In this document: in pieces, positions 53,689 through 62,321 of the stretch | How the letters are laid out: each line of letters begins with the position of its first letter | Position numbering within the stretch: position 1 is the first letter of the stretch | NCBI RefSeq assembly: GCF_030285625.1 | Contig: NZ_CP127294.1 | Location: 4,226,001-4,290,000, forward strand | DNA: 64,000 nt | Direction of reading: 5' to 3' | From: Amycolatopsis sp. 2-15 | GTDB lineage: Bacteria > Actinomycetota > Actinomycetes > Mycobacteriales > Pseudonocardiaceae | Notes under the pieces: model-generated | Databases searched by the model: none | What the model was told of the DNA's origin: nothing | The model's input: the letters and a program-made list of their open reading frames with translations, nothing else | Translations under genes and position numbers: made by a program

Positions 53689-55146
53689 TCAGACGGAAAG
53701 CTTCGCCAGGTCGATCCCCGAGAACGCCGCCGCCGTGACGTCGTGCAGGCGGGGCGACCACACGGCGTGCCCGTGGCCCGTCCACAGGGGCGCCACGGGG
53801 AGGTCGCGCAGCAGCTGGTTCTCGGCGACGCGGTACAGCTGCCCGGCTTCCGCGGTGGTGGCCGCGGACTCCGCCGCCGTGAGGTCCTGCTCGAAGCCGG
53901 CGTCGGAGTAGCCCGAGGCGGAGGCGAGGGCCGACAGCAGGTCCGCCGGGCTGGCGGAGGCGAGGTTCAAGTCCACAGTGGACGGACCAGTCACGCGACC
54001 GTTCGGGCGCTGGGCGGCGGTCACCGCTACCCCCAGCGCCGTGGCCACACCGGTGGCGAGGGGGCGCGTCCACTGGCCCGCGCCGGGGTCGAAGTAGACC
54101 GTGGTGGGGCCGGTGAAGGCGGACTGGCCCAGCAGCGACTTGGCGGCGGCCGCGTCGAAGGAGCAGGGGCGGCAGGTGCCGGTGCGTTCGCCGGGGGCGT
54201 CGGCGGGTGGCAGGAGAGCGTGGGCCGGGTCGACCTGGTGGGCGAGGGGGCCGGCTTCCAGCGCTGAGCGGTCGACGGCCAGGGCGAAGGCGTGGCGGAC
54301 GGCCGCGTCGGCGAAGCGGGGGTCGGCCATGGGGAAGACGAGGTAGCCGGCTTCGGGCAGGGGCCAGGTGGTGTGGCGGTCGGCGAAGTCGGTGTGCATG
54401 GCTTCGTGGCGTTCGCCGGCGACGGAGGTGACGAGGTCGAGCGAGCCGTCGCGCACGGCGTCGTACTGCTCCACCGGGTCGCCCACGCGCAGGTCGACCT
54501 CGGTCGCCTTGCCCTCGGCCGGGGTGACGCGCACGAGGGTGCCGCCGGTGCCGGGGGCCCAGTCGTCGGCGAGGCGGAAGGGGCCGTCTCCGACGGGGTG
54601 GCGGGCGAAGCCGTTCCAGTCGTGCGAGGCGAGCACGGACGCGGGCATCGGCACGAGCCCCGGCGCCGAGAGCCACGCCGGCACCTGGCTGCTCGGGCGG
54701 TCGAGCACGAGCCGGATCGTCGTCGCATCGGGTGCGGTGATCTGCTTGGCCCGCAACGACTTCGTCAGCACCGGCGTGGCCTCCCAGTTCTCGCCGGCGA
54801 TGGCCTGCCAGGTGTCCACATAGGACTGCGCGGTCACCGGGGTGCCGTCGTGGAACTTCAGCCCCGGGCGCAGCGTCACGGTCCACGTCACGCGGTCGGT
54901 GCTCGTGATCGCCGCGGCGGCGCGCGGGGTGAGCTTGCCCGTGGCCGGGTCGTAGTCGGCGAGCGGCGTCCACAGCGCGCCCGTGACGAAGCGGCCGGCC
55001 TGGTCGTCGACGTCGGCGGGCAGCAGCGTGCCCGGCTCCTGCAGCCCGACCGTGACGACGCCCGGGCGCGCCGGCTCGTCGGACGAACAGCCGGCGAGCG
55101 CGGACAACGCCACCACCGCGGCGACGAGCAGGGCAGGCAGGCGCAT
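53689..55146 (-). CDS. Peptide/nickel-type ABC solute-binding lipoprotein
   Basis: A 485-residue extracellular family-5 binding protein. It has a lipoprotein signal (lipobox LAGC, Cys19) and the typical order LWTPLADYDPATGKL, AITSTDRVTWTVTLRPGLKFHDGTPVTA, and AFALAVDRSALEAG. Family-5 proteins bind oligopeptides, nickel or sugars for ABC import. No permease or ATPase is adjacent, so partners must be elsewhere. The stop directly abuts the end of the decayed LysR gene; the start is divergent from the LVIVD-repeat gene. Confidence 0.9.
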   Translation of the reverse strand: MRLPALLVAAVVALSALAGCSSDEPARPGVVTVGLQEPGTLLPADVDDQAGRFVTGALWTPLADYDPATGKLTPRAAAAITSTDRVTWTVTLRPGLKFHDGTPVTAQSYVDTWQAIAGENWEATPVLTKSLRAKQITAPDATTIRLVLDRPSSQVPAWLSAPGLVPMPASVLASHDWNGFARHPVGDGPFRLADDWAPGTGGTLVRVTPAEGKATEVDLRVGDPVEQYDAVRDGSLDLVTSVAGERHEAMHTDFADRHTTWPLPEAGYLVFPMADPRFADAAVRHAFALAVDRSALEAGPLAHQVDPAHALLPPADAPGERTGTCRPCSFDAAAAKSLLGQSAFTGPTTVYFDPGAGQWTRPLATGVATALGVAVTAAQRPNGRVTGPSTVDLNLASASPADLLSALASASGYSDAGFEQDLTAAESAATTAEAGQLYRVAENQLLRDLPVAPLWTGHGHAVWSPRLHDVTAAAFSGIDLAKLSV

Positions 55147-55246
55147 GGTGTCTTAATACCAGTTGGAAAGAGACGAAAGGCGGTTGTGTCCGGTTGGTCA
55201 CCGTCTTAGAGTGCAACGGTCACGCTGGGCGTTCTGGGAGGTTCGT

Positions 55247-56581
55247 GTGCGACGCTGGTGGGTTCGATCTTGCTTGGCCCTGACCACAGTCGCCGCGACG
55301 CTCATCGCGACCGAGCTGCCCGCGGCCGCGTGCGGCGAGGACGACAAACCGGCGGTGCAGGCCAAACACACCGCCGGTGATCCGGGCGCGATCAAGGGCG
55401 TGCGCGCTGTCGGCAACGTGCCCGACGCCGCGGGCGCGATCTCCGCCAACTTCCTGCAGTACGGTCACCGCGACGTGATGGTGGTGTCCGGCGAGTTCGG
55501 CCTCAAGGTCTACGACCTCACGCGCAACCCCGCCGCGCCGAAGGCGATCGGGCAGCTCAGCCTGCCCGGCTTGTGGGAGACCGAGGACACCGAGGTCGAC
55601 GCGAAGCGCAAGCTGGTGTTCCTCTCGCGTGACCCGCGGGCGTTCGAGGGCAACACGCACACCGGCGAGTCCGGCATCTACGTCGTCGACGTCTCGCGCC
55701 CGGAGAAGCCCACGATCCTCAGCTACGTGCGCGTGCCCGCCGGCCACACCACCAGCTGCGTCGACGGCTGCCGCTACCTGTGGACCGGCGGCCCCGCGAA
55801 GGCCGACGACCAGCCGGCCGACTGGGGCGGGCGCCCGATCTGGGTCACCGATGTGCGCGACCCGCGCCACCCGGTCGTCCACCCGGACCCCATCGAGCTC
55901 GCCCGCAACGACGGCCAGACCGACTACGTGCACGACGTCCAGGTCGACTCCGCGGGCGTCGCGTGGGTCTCGGGCCGCGGCGGCGTCCGCGGCTACTGGA
56001 CCAGCGGCCTGCACCGCGACCCCGTCCGCGGCGGCGTGCACCGCGCCACGGCCCTGGCGCCCATCCCGTACGCCGGCGGCGGAGTCGACGAGACCGCCGC
56101 GCCGTCGAAGTTCCTGCACAACAGCTTCCACCCGGTCGGCCCCCGCGAGGCCGGCGCCTGGCGCGGCCACGACCTCGTGTACGCCACCGAGGAGAACTTC
56201 CTCGACGGCTGCGCGGGCGACGGCGTGCTCACCATCTCGTCCCTGGCCGGTTCATACAACGGTGAAGGCTGGCGCTCGACCCCGACTGACCCCTTCCGCT
56301 TGCAGAGCATCGGCACGTGGAGCGTCGCGGGCCAGGAAGGCAGCGACCCCGCCTCCGACGACTGCTCGGCCCACTACTTCGACCTGCGCGACCACGTGCT
56401 CGTCCAATCCTTCTACTCCCAGGGCACGCGCTTCCTCGACGTCAGCGACCCCACCAACCCGCGCCAGATCGCCTACTTCCGCCCGGCGGACGCCAGCTCG
56501 TGGGCGCCGTACTGGCACGACGGGTACGTGTATGTGGCGGACAACGTGCGTGGGGTGGATGTTCTGAAGCTGACTGCCTGA
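55247..56581 (+). CDS. Secreted LVIVD-repeat beta-propeller protein
   Basis: A 444-residue exported protein. The start (VRRWWVRSCLALTTVAATLIATELPAAACG) is a signal peptide, possibly a lipoprotein. The remainder has repeats of the type LKVYDLTRNPAAPKAIGQL, IYVVDVSRPEKPTILSYV, RFLDVSDPTNPRQIAYF and VYVADNVRGVDVLKL, matching LVIVD blades. Members are exported and of unknown function. The GTG at 55247 follows GGGAGG. A partial upstream frame exists, but this start agrees with the ribosome site. Confidence 0.83.
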   Translation: MRRWWVRSCLALTTVAATLIATELPAAACGEDDKPAVQAKHTAGDPGAIKGVRAVGNVPDAAGAISANFLQYGHRDVMVVSGEFGLKVYDLTRNPAAPKAIGQLSLPGLWETEDTEVDAKRKLVFLSRDPRAFEGNTHTGESGIYVVDVSRPEKPTILSYVRVPAGHTTSCVDGCRYLWTGGPAKADDQPADWGGRPIWVTDVRDPRHPVVHPDPIELARNDGQTDYVHDVQVDSAGVAWVSGRGGVRGYWTSGLHRDPVRGGVHRATALAPIPYAGGGVDETAAPSKFLHNSFHPVGPREAGAWRGHDLVYATEENFLDGCAGDGVLTISSLAGSYNGEGWRSTPTDPFRLQSIGTWSVAGQEGSDPASDDCSAHYFDLRDHVLVQSFYSQGTRFLDVSDPTNPRQIAYFRPADASSWAPYWHDGYVYVADNVRGVDVLKLTA

Positions 56582-56629
56582 GATCCGGTCGCAGGGCGAT
56601 CGATCGGCGCCGCTGGCTACAGTTCGATC

Positions 56630-57202
56630 ATGGAGCCAGTGGCGCGCGGCCGGGTCATTCTCCTCAACGGCCCTTCGAGCTCGGGAAAGTCGAGCATCGG
56701 GCAGGCACTGCTGGCGATCCTGCCCGACCCCTGGTTCCACGTCCCCGTCGACGGGATCAGCGGGATGCGGTCGACGCGCTACACCCGTGAGCTCGACGAC
56801 GCCGGGGTCCAGGAGATGCTGAGACGAACCCGGCGGGGTTACCACCGCGCCGTCGCGGCCCTAACGTCCACGGGGAACGACGTGGTCATGGACTACCTGC
56901 TCAGCGAGCCGTGGCGCCTCGACGACCTCCTCGTCGTCCTCGACGGTTACGACGTCACGCTTGTGGACGTCCACTGCGCGCCGGAGGAGCTCGCCCGGCG
57001 GGAGCGCTCGCGCGGCGATCGGCCGCACGGTCTCGCCGCGTCGCAGACGCTGATCTACTCCCACCGGGACAGCGACCTCGTCGTGGACACGACTCACCGC
57101 ACGGCGGCCGACTGCGCCCGCGAGATCGCCGGCCGTCTCGACGCGGTCGGGCGGCCGAAGGCGTTCGAACGCCTCCGCGCCGCCCGCGCGCGAACAAGCT
57201 GA
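56630..57202 (+). CDS. Chloramphenicol phosphotransferase-like kinase
   Basis: A 190-residue P-loop protein. Walker A is LLNGPSSSGKSS, followed by FHVPVDGI with the Asp that acts as base in Streptomyces CPT, and REIAGRLD at the end. The pattern DTTHRTAADCAREIA fits the CPT family (VDTTHK.S..CA). True CPT phosphorylates chloramphenicol; many relatives have unknown alcohol substrates, so resistance is not proven. The ATG at 56630 is the natural start. It converges on the RibD-like gene, with 14 bases between. Confidence 0.82.
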   Translation: MEPVARGRVILLNGPSSSGKSSIGQALLAILPDPWFHVPVDGISGMRSTRYTRELDDAGVQEMLRRTRRGYHRAVAALTSTGNDVVMDYLLSEPWRLDDLLVVLDGYDVTLVDVHCAPEELARRERSRGDRPHGLAASQTLIYSHRDSDLVVDTTHRTAADCAREIAGRLDAVGRPKAFERLRAARARTS

Positions 57203-57216
57203 CGGCCTGAGGCCAC

Positions 57217-57789
57217 TCACGGGTGGCGCGTGGGCCGGTAGATCAGTTCCTGCGTGTTTCCGTCCAGGGTGCGGCTTTCCAGGAGCTCCAGGTCGAAGTC
57301 CTCGGCACCCTCGAAGATGCGGGCGGCGCCGGTTCGGCCGGTGAGTGCGGGGAAGACCGTGAGCTGCACGCGGTCGACCAGGCCGGCCGCCATCAGGGCG
57401 CGGTTCATCGCCAGGCTGCCGTGCGAGCGCAGCGGTGCGTCGGACTCCTTCTTGAGGCGCGCGACGACATCGACGGCGTCGCCGCTGATGACCGTCGCGT
57501 CCGGCCAGTCCAGGGGGCCGCGCAGGGTGGTGGAGACGACGGTGGCCGGCAGGTTCCGCATCAGGGCGACCCAGGGGTCGAGGTTCTCCACGCCGAACTC
57601 GGCGAACATCTCGACGCTGTCCTTGAACGTGGTCTTCCCGAACACCATCCGCTGCCCCTCGCCGTACAGCTCGAGGCGGCGCGCCAGCAGCTCGGGGCCC
57701 TGCTTGCCCCAGTAGCCGCCCCAGTCGCCGGTGTGGGAGCCGTAGCCGTCGAGGCTGGAGAAGACGTCGAAGGTGTAGGTGGCGGTCAT
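57217..57789 (-). CDS. Dihydrofolate reductase family protein (RibD C-terminal-like)
   Basis: A 190-residue NADPH-binding protein of the RibD_C/YwjB type. TFDVFSSLDGYG at the start, MVFGKTTF, LMRNLPATVVSTT and LRSHGSLAMNRALMAAGLVDRVQLTVFPALTG are conserved landmarks. It probably reduces a pterin or flavin-related substrate, but members next to no riboflavin gene are mostly unassigned. The ATG at 57789 follows AGGAG; an upstream in-frame stretch is unsupported. Confidence 0.88.
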   Translation of the reverse strand: MTATYTFDVFSSLDGYGSHTGDWGGYWGKQGPELLARRLELYGEGQRMVFGKTTFKDSVEMFAEFGVENLDPWVALMRNLPATVVSTTLRGPLDWPDATVISGDAVDVVARLKKESDAPLRSHGSLAMNRALMAAGLVDRVQLTVFPALTGRTGAARIFEGAEDFDLELLESRTLDGNTQELIYRPTRHP

Positions 57790-57939
57790 GGTGTGCTCCT
57801 TGAATGAGGTTCGGGCCGGGCGGCCCCTCACCCTGCCTACGAACCCGCTCGACGCCAATCGACACCGTCGGGAGAAAAACTTCTGAGCGGCCGAAACCGC
57901 GACGACAAAGGGGTCGGAGTCCTCCTACGATCAGCGGCC

Positions 57940-58742
57940 GTGACGCCGCCACCGCAGTCCGTCCTGGCCGCGTTCGGACTCGCCGACCAGCCGATCGAGC
58001 GGCTGCCCGGCGGCCGAGGCGGGACGTGGCTGGCCGGCTGGGCGGTGCTGAAACGCGTGGAGTCGTGTCCGAGACGGTGTGGCGCGCCGGCACGGTATCC
58101 GGGCTGGGCGCGGCCAGGTTCCGCGTCGCGACGCCGATCAGGACCACCGACGGCGGCTGGTTCGCCGAGGGCTGGGAGGCGGCTCTGTTCGTCGCGGGTG
58201 AACCGGACGTCGGCCGGGCGGACGACGTGGTGCGGGCCGGTCTCGCGTTCCACCAGGCCGTCGCCGGCCTGCCCCGGCCGGCTTTCCTGGACCGGCGCGA
58301 CGATCCGTGCGCTACGGGCGACCGCGCCGCCTGGGAGGAGCTGACCGTGCGGAGCGGCTCTGCGGCGGCCGCGGAACTGCTGCGCCCGCTCGTGGGCGCT
58401 CGCCGTCCGGTGGACCTCGTCTCACAGGCCGTGCACGGGGACTTGCTCGGCAACGTCCTGTTCGCCGACGGCCAGGCCCCGGCGGTGATCGACTGGTCGG
58501 TGTACTGGCGGCCGCCGTCGTGGGTATCGGCGGTCGTGATCGTCGACGCCCTGTGCCGGCACGGCGCCCAGCCGGACCTCGCGACGCGGTGGTCGCACCT
58601 GCCCGAGTGGGGCCAGATGCTGGTGCGCGCCCTGATCTGTCGCATCGTGACCGACGACGTGGTCCTCGGGGCGAACGAGTGGACGCCGGCCCGGACCGGG
58701 GCGTACCGGCTGGTGGTCGAGCTTGTGATCGGTCTTGCTTGA
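57940..58742 (+). pseudogene. TIGR02569-like (phosphotransferase-fold) protein, one frameshift
   Basis: The N-terminal part (GTG 57940, LAAFGLADQPIERLPGGRGGTW, AGWAVLKRVES) and the C-terminal part (SETVWRAGTVSGLGAARFRVATPI to VVELVIGLA at 58742) lie in two frames. One missing G near 58065 (TCGTG for TCGGTG) restores a protein of about 267 residues of the actinobacterial TIGR02569 type, which resembles aminoglycoside phosphotransferases (QAVHGDLLGNVLF, VIDWSVYWRP). It may be a real frameshift or an assembly error. Confidence 0.75.
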
Positions 58743-58758
58743 GCAAGGCCCGATCCGT

Positions 58759-58792
58759 GGAGGGCACCTCGAGTGAATCAGAGGTGCCCTCC
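58759..58792. terminator. Bidirectional terminator
   Basis: Perfect 12-bp arms GGAGGGCACCTC (58759-58770) and GAGGTGCCCTCC (58781-58792) with a 10-base loop, between the converging TIGR02569-like gene and the GH13 gene. Confidence 0.85.
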
Positions 58793-58800
58793 CTCGCCGG

Positions 58801-60390
58801 TCAGGACCGCAGCCACACCGCGGTGTCCGTCGGGATCTCCGTGGTGACGGGACCGCTCGCCAGCAGGATCTCCGCGGCCGGCAACGGCACCGGCGACGCG
58901 GAGAAGTTCAGCGCGAACGTGAACCCCGGCTCCCGCGTGAACGCCAGCACCCCGTCGCCGAGGGAAAGCCACTCCAGCGCCCCCGCGCCGAGCGCCGGCT
59001 GTTCCGCGCGGATCCGCAGGCCGTCGCGGTACAGCGACAGCATCGACGCCGGGTCGGCGGCCTCGGCGGAAGCCGTGTATTCGGCCCACGAAGCCGGCTG
59101 CGGCAGCCATGGCGTCCCCGCGCCGAAGCCGAACGGTGCGCCAAAACCCGACCACGGCAATGGCACCCGGCACCCGTCCCGGCCCGGGTCCGCGCCGTCG
59201 GTTCGCGCCCACACGGGGTCCTGCCGCAGCTCCGAGGGGAGGTCCTCGACCTCCCACAACCCCAGCTCTTCGCCCTGGTACACGTACACCCCGCCCGGCA
59301 GCGCCAAAGTCAGCAGTGCCGCCGCGCGCGCCCGGCGGGTGCCCAGGGAGAGCGAAACCGGCGAGCCGTGCAGCCGGTCCGCGAACGAGAAGCCCGTGTC
59401 GCCGGACCGGCCGTACCGCGTCACGTGCCGTGTCACGTCGTGGTTGGACAGCACCCACGCCGCGGGCGCGCCGACCTCGTCGTGGGCGCGCAGCGTGCGC
59501 GAGATGACGTCGCGGAAGCGCGAGACGTCCCACGGGCACACCAGGAAGTCGAAGTTGAACGCCGAGTGCAGCTCGTCGCGGCGCAGGTAGCGCGCGGCGC
59601 GGGACATGTCGGGCAGCCACATCTCGCCGACGAGCACGCGTTCGCCCGCGTAGGAGTCGGCGATCTTGCGCCACGACCGGTAGATCTCGTGCAGCCCCTC
59701 CTGGTCGGAGAACGGCGTCTCGTCCCCCTCGGCGACGTCGGGCAGCGCGGGGTCCTTCACGAGCCCGTCGGCGACGTCGATGCGGAAGCCGTCGACGCCG
59801 CGGTCGAACCAGAACCGCAGCACGTCTTCGAACTCCGCGCGGATGTCGGCGTTGTCCCAGTTGAAGTCGGGCTGGCGCGAGCTGTACAGGTGCAGGTACC
59901 ACTCGCCGTCCTCCACGCGGGTCCACGCGGGCCCGCCGAAACGGGACTTCCAGTTGTTCGGCGGCTCGGAGCCGCCCGGGCCGCGGCCCGGGCGGAACCA
60001 GAACCGCTGCCGCTCGAGCGATCCCGGGCCGGCGGCGAGTGCCGCCTGGAACCACCGGTGCTCGTCGGAGCAGTGGTTCGGCACGATGTCGATGATCACG
60101 CGGATGCCGCGCTGGTGCGCTTCGGCGATGAGCTCCTCGGCCTCGGCGAGGGTGCCGAAAAGCGGTTCGATGTCACGGAAGTCGGCCACGTCGTAGCCGC
60201 CGTCGTCCATGGGCGACGGGTACCAGGGCGTGAACCAGATGGCGTCCACACCCAGATCGGCCAGATGGTCCAGTTTGGACCGCACACCGGCGAGATCTCC
60301 GATGCCGTCGCCGTTTCCGTCGGCGAAGCTGCGGATGTACACCTGGTAGATCGCCGCGCTGCGCCACCAAGCCGAAGACAGTTCGGTCAC
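58801..60390 (-). CDS. Alpha-glucosidase, glycoside hydrolase family 13
   Basis: A 529-residue cytoplasmic GH13 enzyme of the oligo-1,6-glucosidase/alpha-glucosidase type. Conserved regions appear in order: DIVPNH (about 101), GFRIDVADGL with nucleophile Asp205, GEMWLP with acid Glu256, and LSNHDVTRH with Asp318. It would split imported alpha-glucosides. The GTG at 60390 follows GGGAGG and was chosen over a longer frame running into the permease. It is the last gene of the ABC-transport operon. Confidence 0.93.
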   Translation of the reverse strand: MTELSSAWWRSAAIYQVYIRSFADGNGDGIGDLAGVRSKLDHLADLGVDAIWFTPWYPSPMDDGGYDVADFRDIEPLFGTLAEAEELIAEAHQRGIRVIIDIVPNHCSDEHRWFQAALAAGPGSLERQRFWFRPGRGPGGSEPPNNWKSRFGGPAWTRVEDGEWYLHLYSSRQPDFNWDNADIRAEFEDVLRFWFDRGVDGFRIDVADGLVKDPALPDVAEGDETPFSDQEGLHEIYRSWRKIADSYAGERVLVGEMWLPDMSRAARYLRRDELHSAFNFDFLVCPWDVSRFRDVISRTLRAHDEVGAPAAWVLSNHDVTRHVTRYGRSGDTGFSFADRLHGSPVSLSLGTRRARAAALLTLALPGGVYVYQGEELGLWEVEDLPSELRQDPVWARTDGADPGRDGCRVPLPWSGFGAPFGFGAGTPWLPQPASWAEYTASAEAADPASMLSLYRDGLRIRAEQPALGAGALEWLSLGDGVLAFTREPGFTFALNFSASPVPLPAAEILLASGPVTTEIPTDTAVWLRS

Positions 60391-60425
60391 TGCGTAGTCC
60401 TCCCAGTAGTCTTTGCGGACAGTGC

Positions 60426-61343
60426 TCAGCCCTTGATCGAACCGGCGGTGAGCCCGGCGAGGATCTGGCGCTGGAACACGAGGAACAGCACGATCATCGG
60501 CACACTCGCCAGCACCATGCCCGCCACGAGCAGGTTGAGCGGCATGTCGATCGCGACCCGTTGCAGCATCACGCTCAGCGTCTGCTTGCCGGTGTCGGGG
60601 AACACCAGCAGCGGCCAGATGAAGTCCTTCCACGCGGCCACGATCGTGAGGATCGAAACCACGGCGAGGATCGGGCGCGAGATCGGCAGGATGACCTTCC
60701 ACAACGTGCGCACCGGGCCGGCGCCGTCGAGGCGCGCGGCTTCGACCAGCTCGTCGGGGATCTGGTCGAAGAACCGTTTGAGCAGGTAGATGTTGAACGC
60801 GTTGGCCGCGGCCGGCAGCCAGATCGCGGCGGGGGAGTTGATCAGGTTCAGATGCAGCAGCGGCAGGTCGGTCACCGTCACGTACGTCGGCACCAGCAGC
60901 GCCGCGGCCGGCAGCATGAGCGTGACGAGCATGAGCCCCAGCACCACGTTGCCGAACTTCGGCCGCAGCTTCGACAGCGCGAACGCCGCCGGCACGTCCA
61001 CCGCGAGCTGCACCAGCCACGCGCCGCCGGCCACGACCACCGTGTTGAGGAAGTACTTCCCGAGGTCCATCTGGTCCCAGGCCTCGGTGAACGACTCCGG
61101 ATGCCACTCGCGCGGCACGATCGTGGCCGGGGTCGCCGCCAGCTCCGCCGGCGACTTCATCGCGCCCGTCACGGCCCAGTACAACGGGAACAGGAACGCC
61201 AGCGTGAACAACACGAACGTGCACACGAACACGATCACGTACACGGTTTTCCCGCCGCCGGTGCGCAGCTGCGACGGTGAGATCAACGTCCGTCCTGACG
61301 GGACAGCCGCGCGTTTCCCCTTGCGCGGCAAGGCGGTTGTCAT
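60426..61343 (-). CDS. Carbohydrate ABC transporter permease (MalG type)
   Basis: A 305-residue inner-membrane permease with six helices and the EAA loop (ELVEAARLDGAGPVRTLWKVILPISRPI) that docks the ATPase. The N-terminus carries a basic cytoplasmic stretch (PRKGKRAAVPSG). Together with the MalF-type partner it forms the channel for a maltose or alpha-glucoside importer. It is preceded by the MalF-type gene (9-base gap) and followed by the GH13 gene (35 bases). No ATPase gene is in the window. Confidence 0.94.
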   Translation of the reverse strand: MTTALPRKGKRAAVPSGRTLISPSQLRTGGGKTVYVIVFVCTFVLFTLAFLFPLYWAVTGAMKSPAELAATPATIVPREWHPESFTEAWDQMDLGKYFLNTVVVAGGAWLVQLAVDVPAAFALSKLRPKFGNVVLGLMLVTLMLPAAALLVPTYVTVTDLPLLHLNLINSPAAIWLPAAANAFNIYLLKRFFDQIPDELVEAARLDGAGPVRTLWKVILPISRPILAVVSILTIVAAWKDFIWPLLVFPDTGKQTLSVMLQRVAIDMPLNLLVAGMVLASVPMIVLFLVFQRQILAGLTAGSIKG

Positions 61344-61352
61344 GGGAACCTC

Positions 61353-62321
61353 CTAGTCGTCCGCGCGCCGGGTCAGCCGCACGTACATTGCCGAGAACAC
61401 GCCCAGTGCCACGAACAGCAGCAGGCTCATCGCGCTGGCCGAGCCGAAGTCGTTGTAGACGAAGGCGTAGCGGTACAGCAGCAGGAGTACGGTCACCGTC
61501 GAGTCGTCCGGGCCGCCGCCGGTCATCACGTACGGCTCGGTGAACACCTGCATCGTGGCCACGATCTGCAGCAGCAGGAGCACCAGCAGCACGAACCGCG
61601 TCTGCGGGAACGTCACGTGCCGCAGCCGCCGCCACATCCCGGCGCCGTCGAGCTCCGCGGCCTCGTACAGCTCACCCGGGATGGTCTGCAGCGCCGCCAG
61701 GTAGATCAGCGTGGTGCTGCCCATGTTGGCCCAGGTGGACACGAACACCAGCGACAGCATCGCGGTCGTCGACGAGTCGAGCCACTGCAGACCGGGCAGG
61801 CCGACGGAGTTCAGTGCCGAGTTGAACAGACCGGGACCCGGGTCGTAGAACCACTTCCACATCAGCGCCGTGACCACGGGCGGCAGCATCACCGGCAGGT
61901 ACACCGCGAGCCGGAAGTACGCCCGCGCGTGGTGCAGCTCGTTGAGCAGCACCGCCGCCAAGAAGGGCACGAGGAACCCGAAGACGAGTGCGAACCCGGT
62001 GAACAGCAACGTGTTTCGCCACGCCACTCCGAACAGCGGGTCGGCGAAGAGCCGCACGAAGTTGTCGAACCCGACCCACGTCGGCGGGTTCACGAAGTCG
62101 ACCTGCTGGAAGCTCAGCAGCACTCCGCGCACGATGGGGTACCAGGAGAACATCGCGAACACCACGAGCGCGGCGCACAAGAGCGTGTACGCGGTGAGGT
62201 TCTCGCGCAGGCGCCGCTTGAGCCGGGCGCGCCGGCGTTCGGCGGCCGAGGCGGGGGGCCGACTGGCCCGCGGGGTGACCGCGGGCCAGTCGAGCACGTT
62301 ACCTGACCTGGGCGAGGACAC
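61353..62321 (-). CDS. Sugar ABC transporter permease (MalF type)
   Basis: A 322-residue permease with six helices, a periplasmic loop (FQQVDFVNPPTWVGFDNFVRLF) and the EAA motif (ELYEAAELDGAGMWRRLRHVTFPQTRFV). The start is either the GTG at 62321, with AAGG in good position and a 23-base overlap with the binding-protein gene, or the GTG at 62297 next to that gene's stop. I prefer 62321. It is the second gene of the alpha-glucoside operon. Confidence 0.92.
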   Translation of the reverse strand: MSSPRSGNVLDWPAVTPRASRPPASAAERRRARLKRRLRENLTAYTLLCAALVVFAMFSWYPIVRGVLLSFQQVDFVNPPTWVGFDNFVRLFADPLFGVAWRNTLLFTGFALVFGFLVPFLAAVLLNELHHARAYFRLAVYLPVMLPPVVTALMWKWFYDPGPGLFNSALNSVGLPGLQWLDSSTTAMLSLVFVSTWANMGSTTLIYLAALQTIPGELYEAAELDGAGMWRRLRHVTFPQTRFVLLVLLLLQIVATMQVFTEPYVMTGGGPDDSTVTVLLLLYRYAFVYNDFGSASAMSLLLFVALGVFSAMYVRLTRRADD

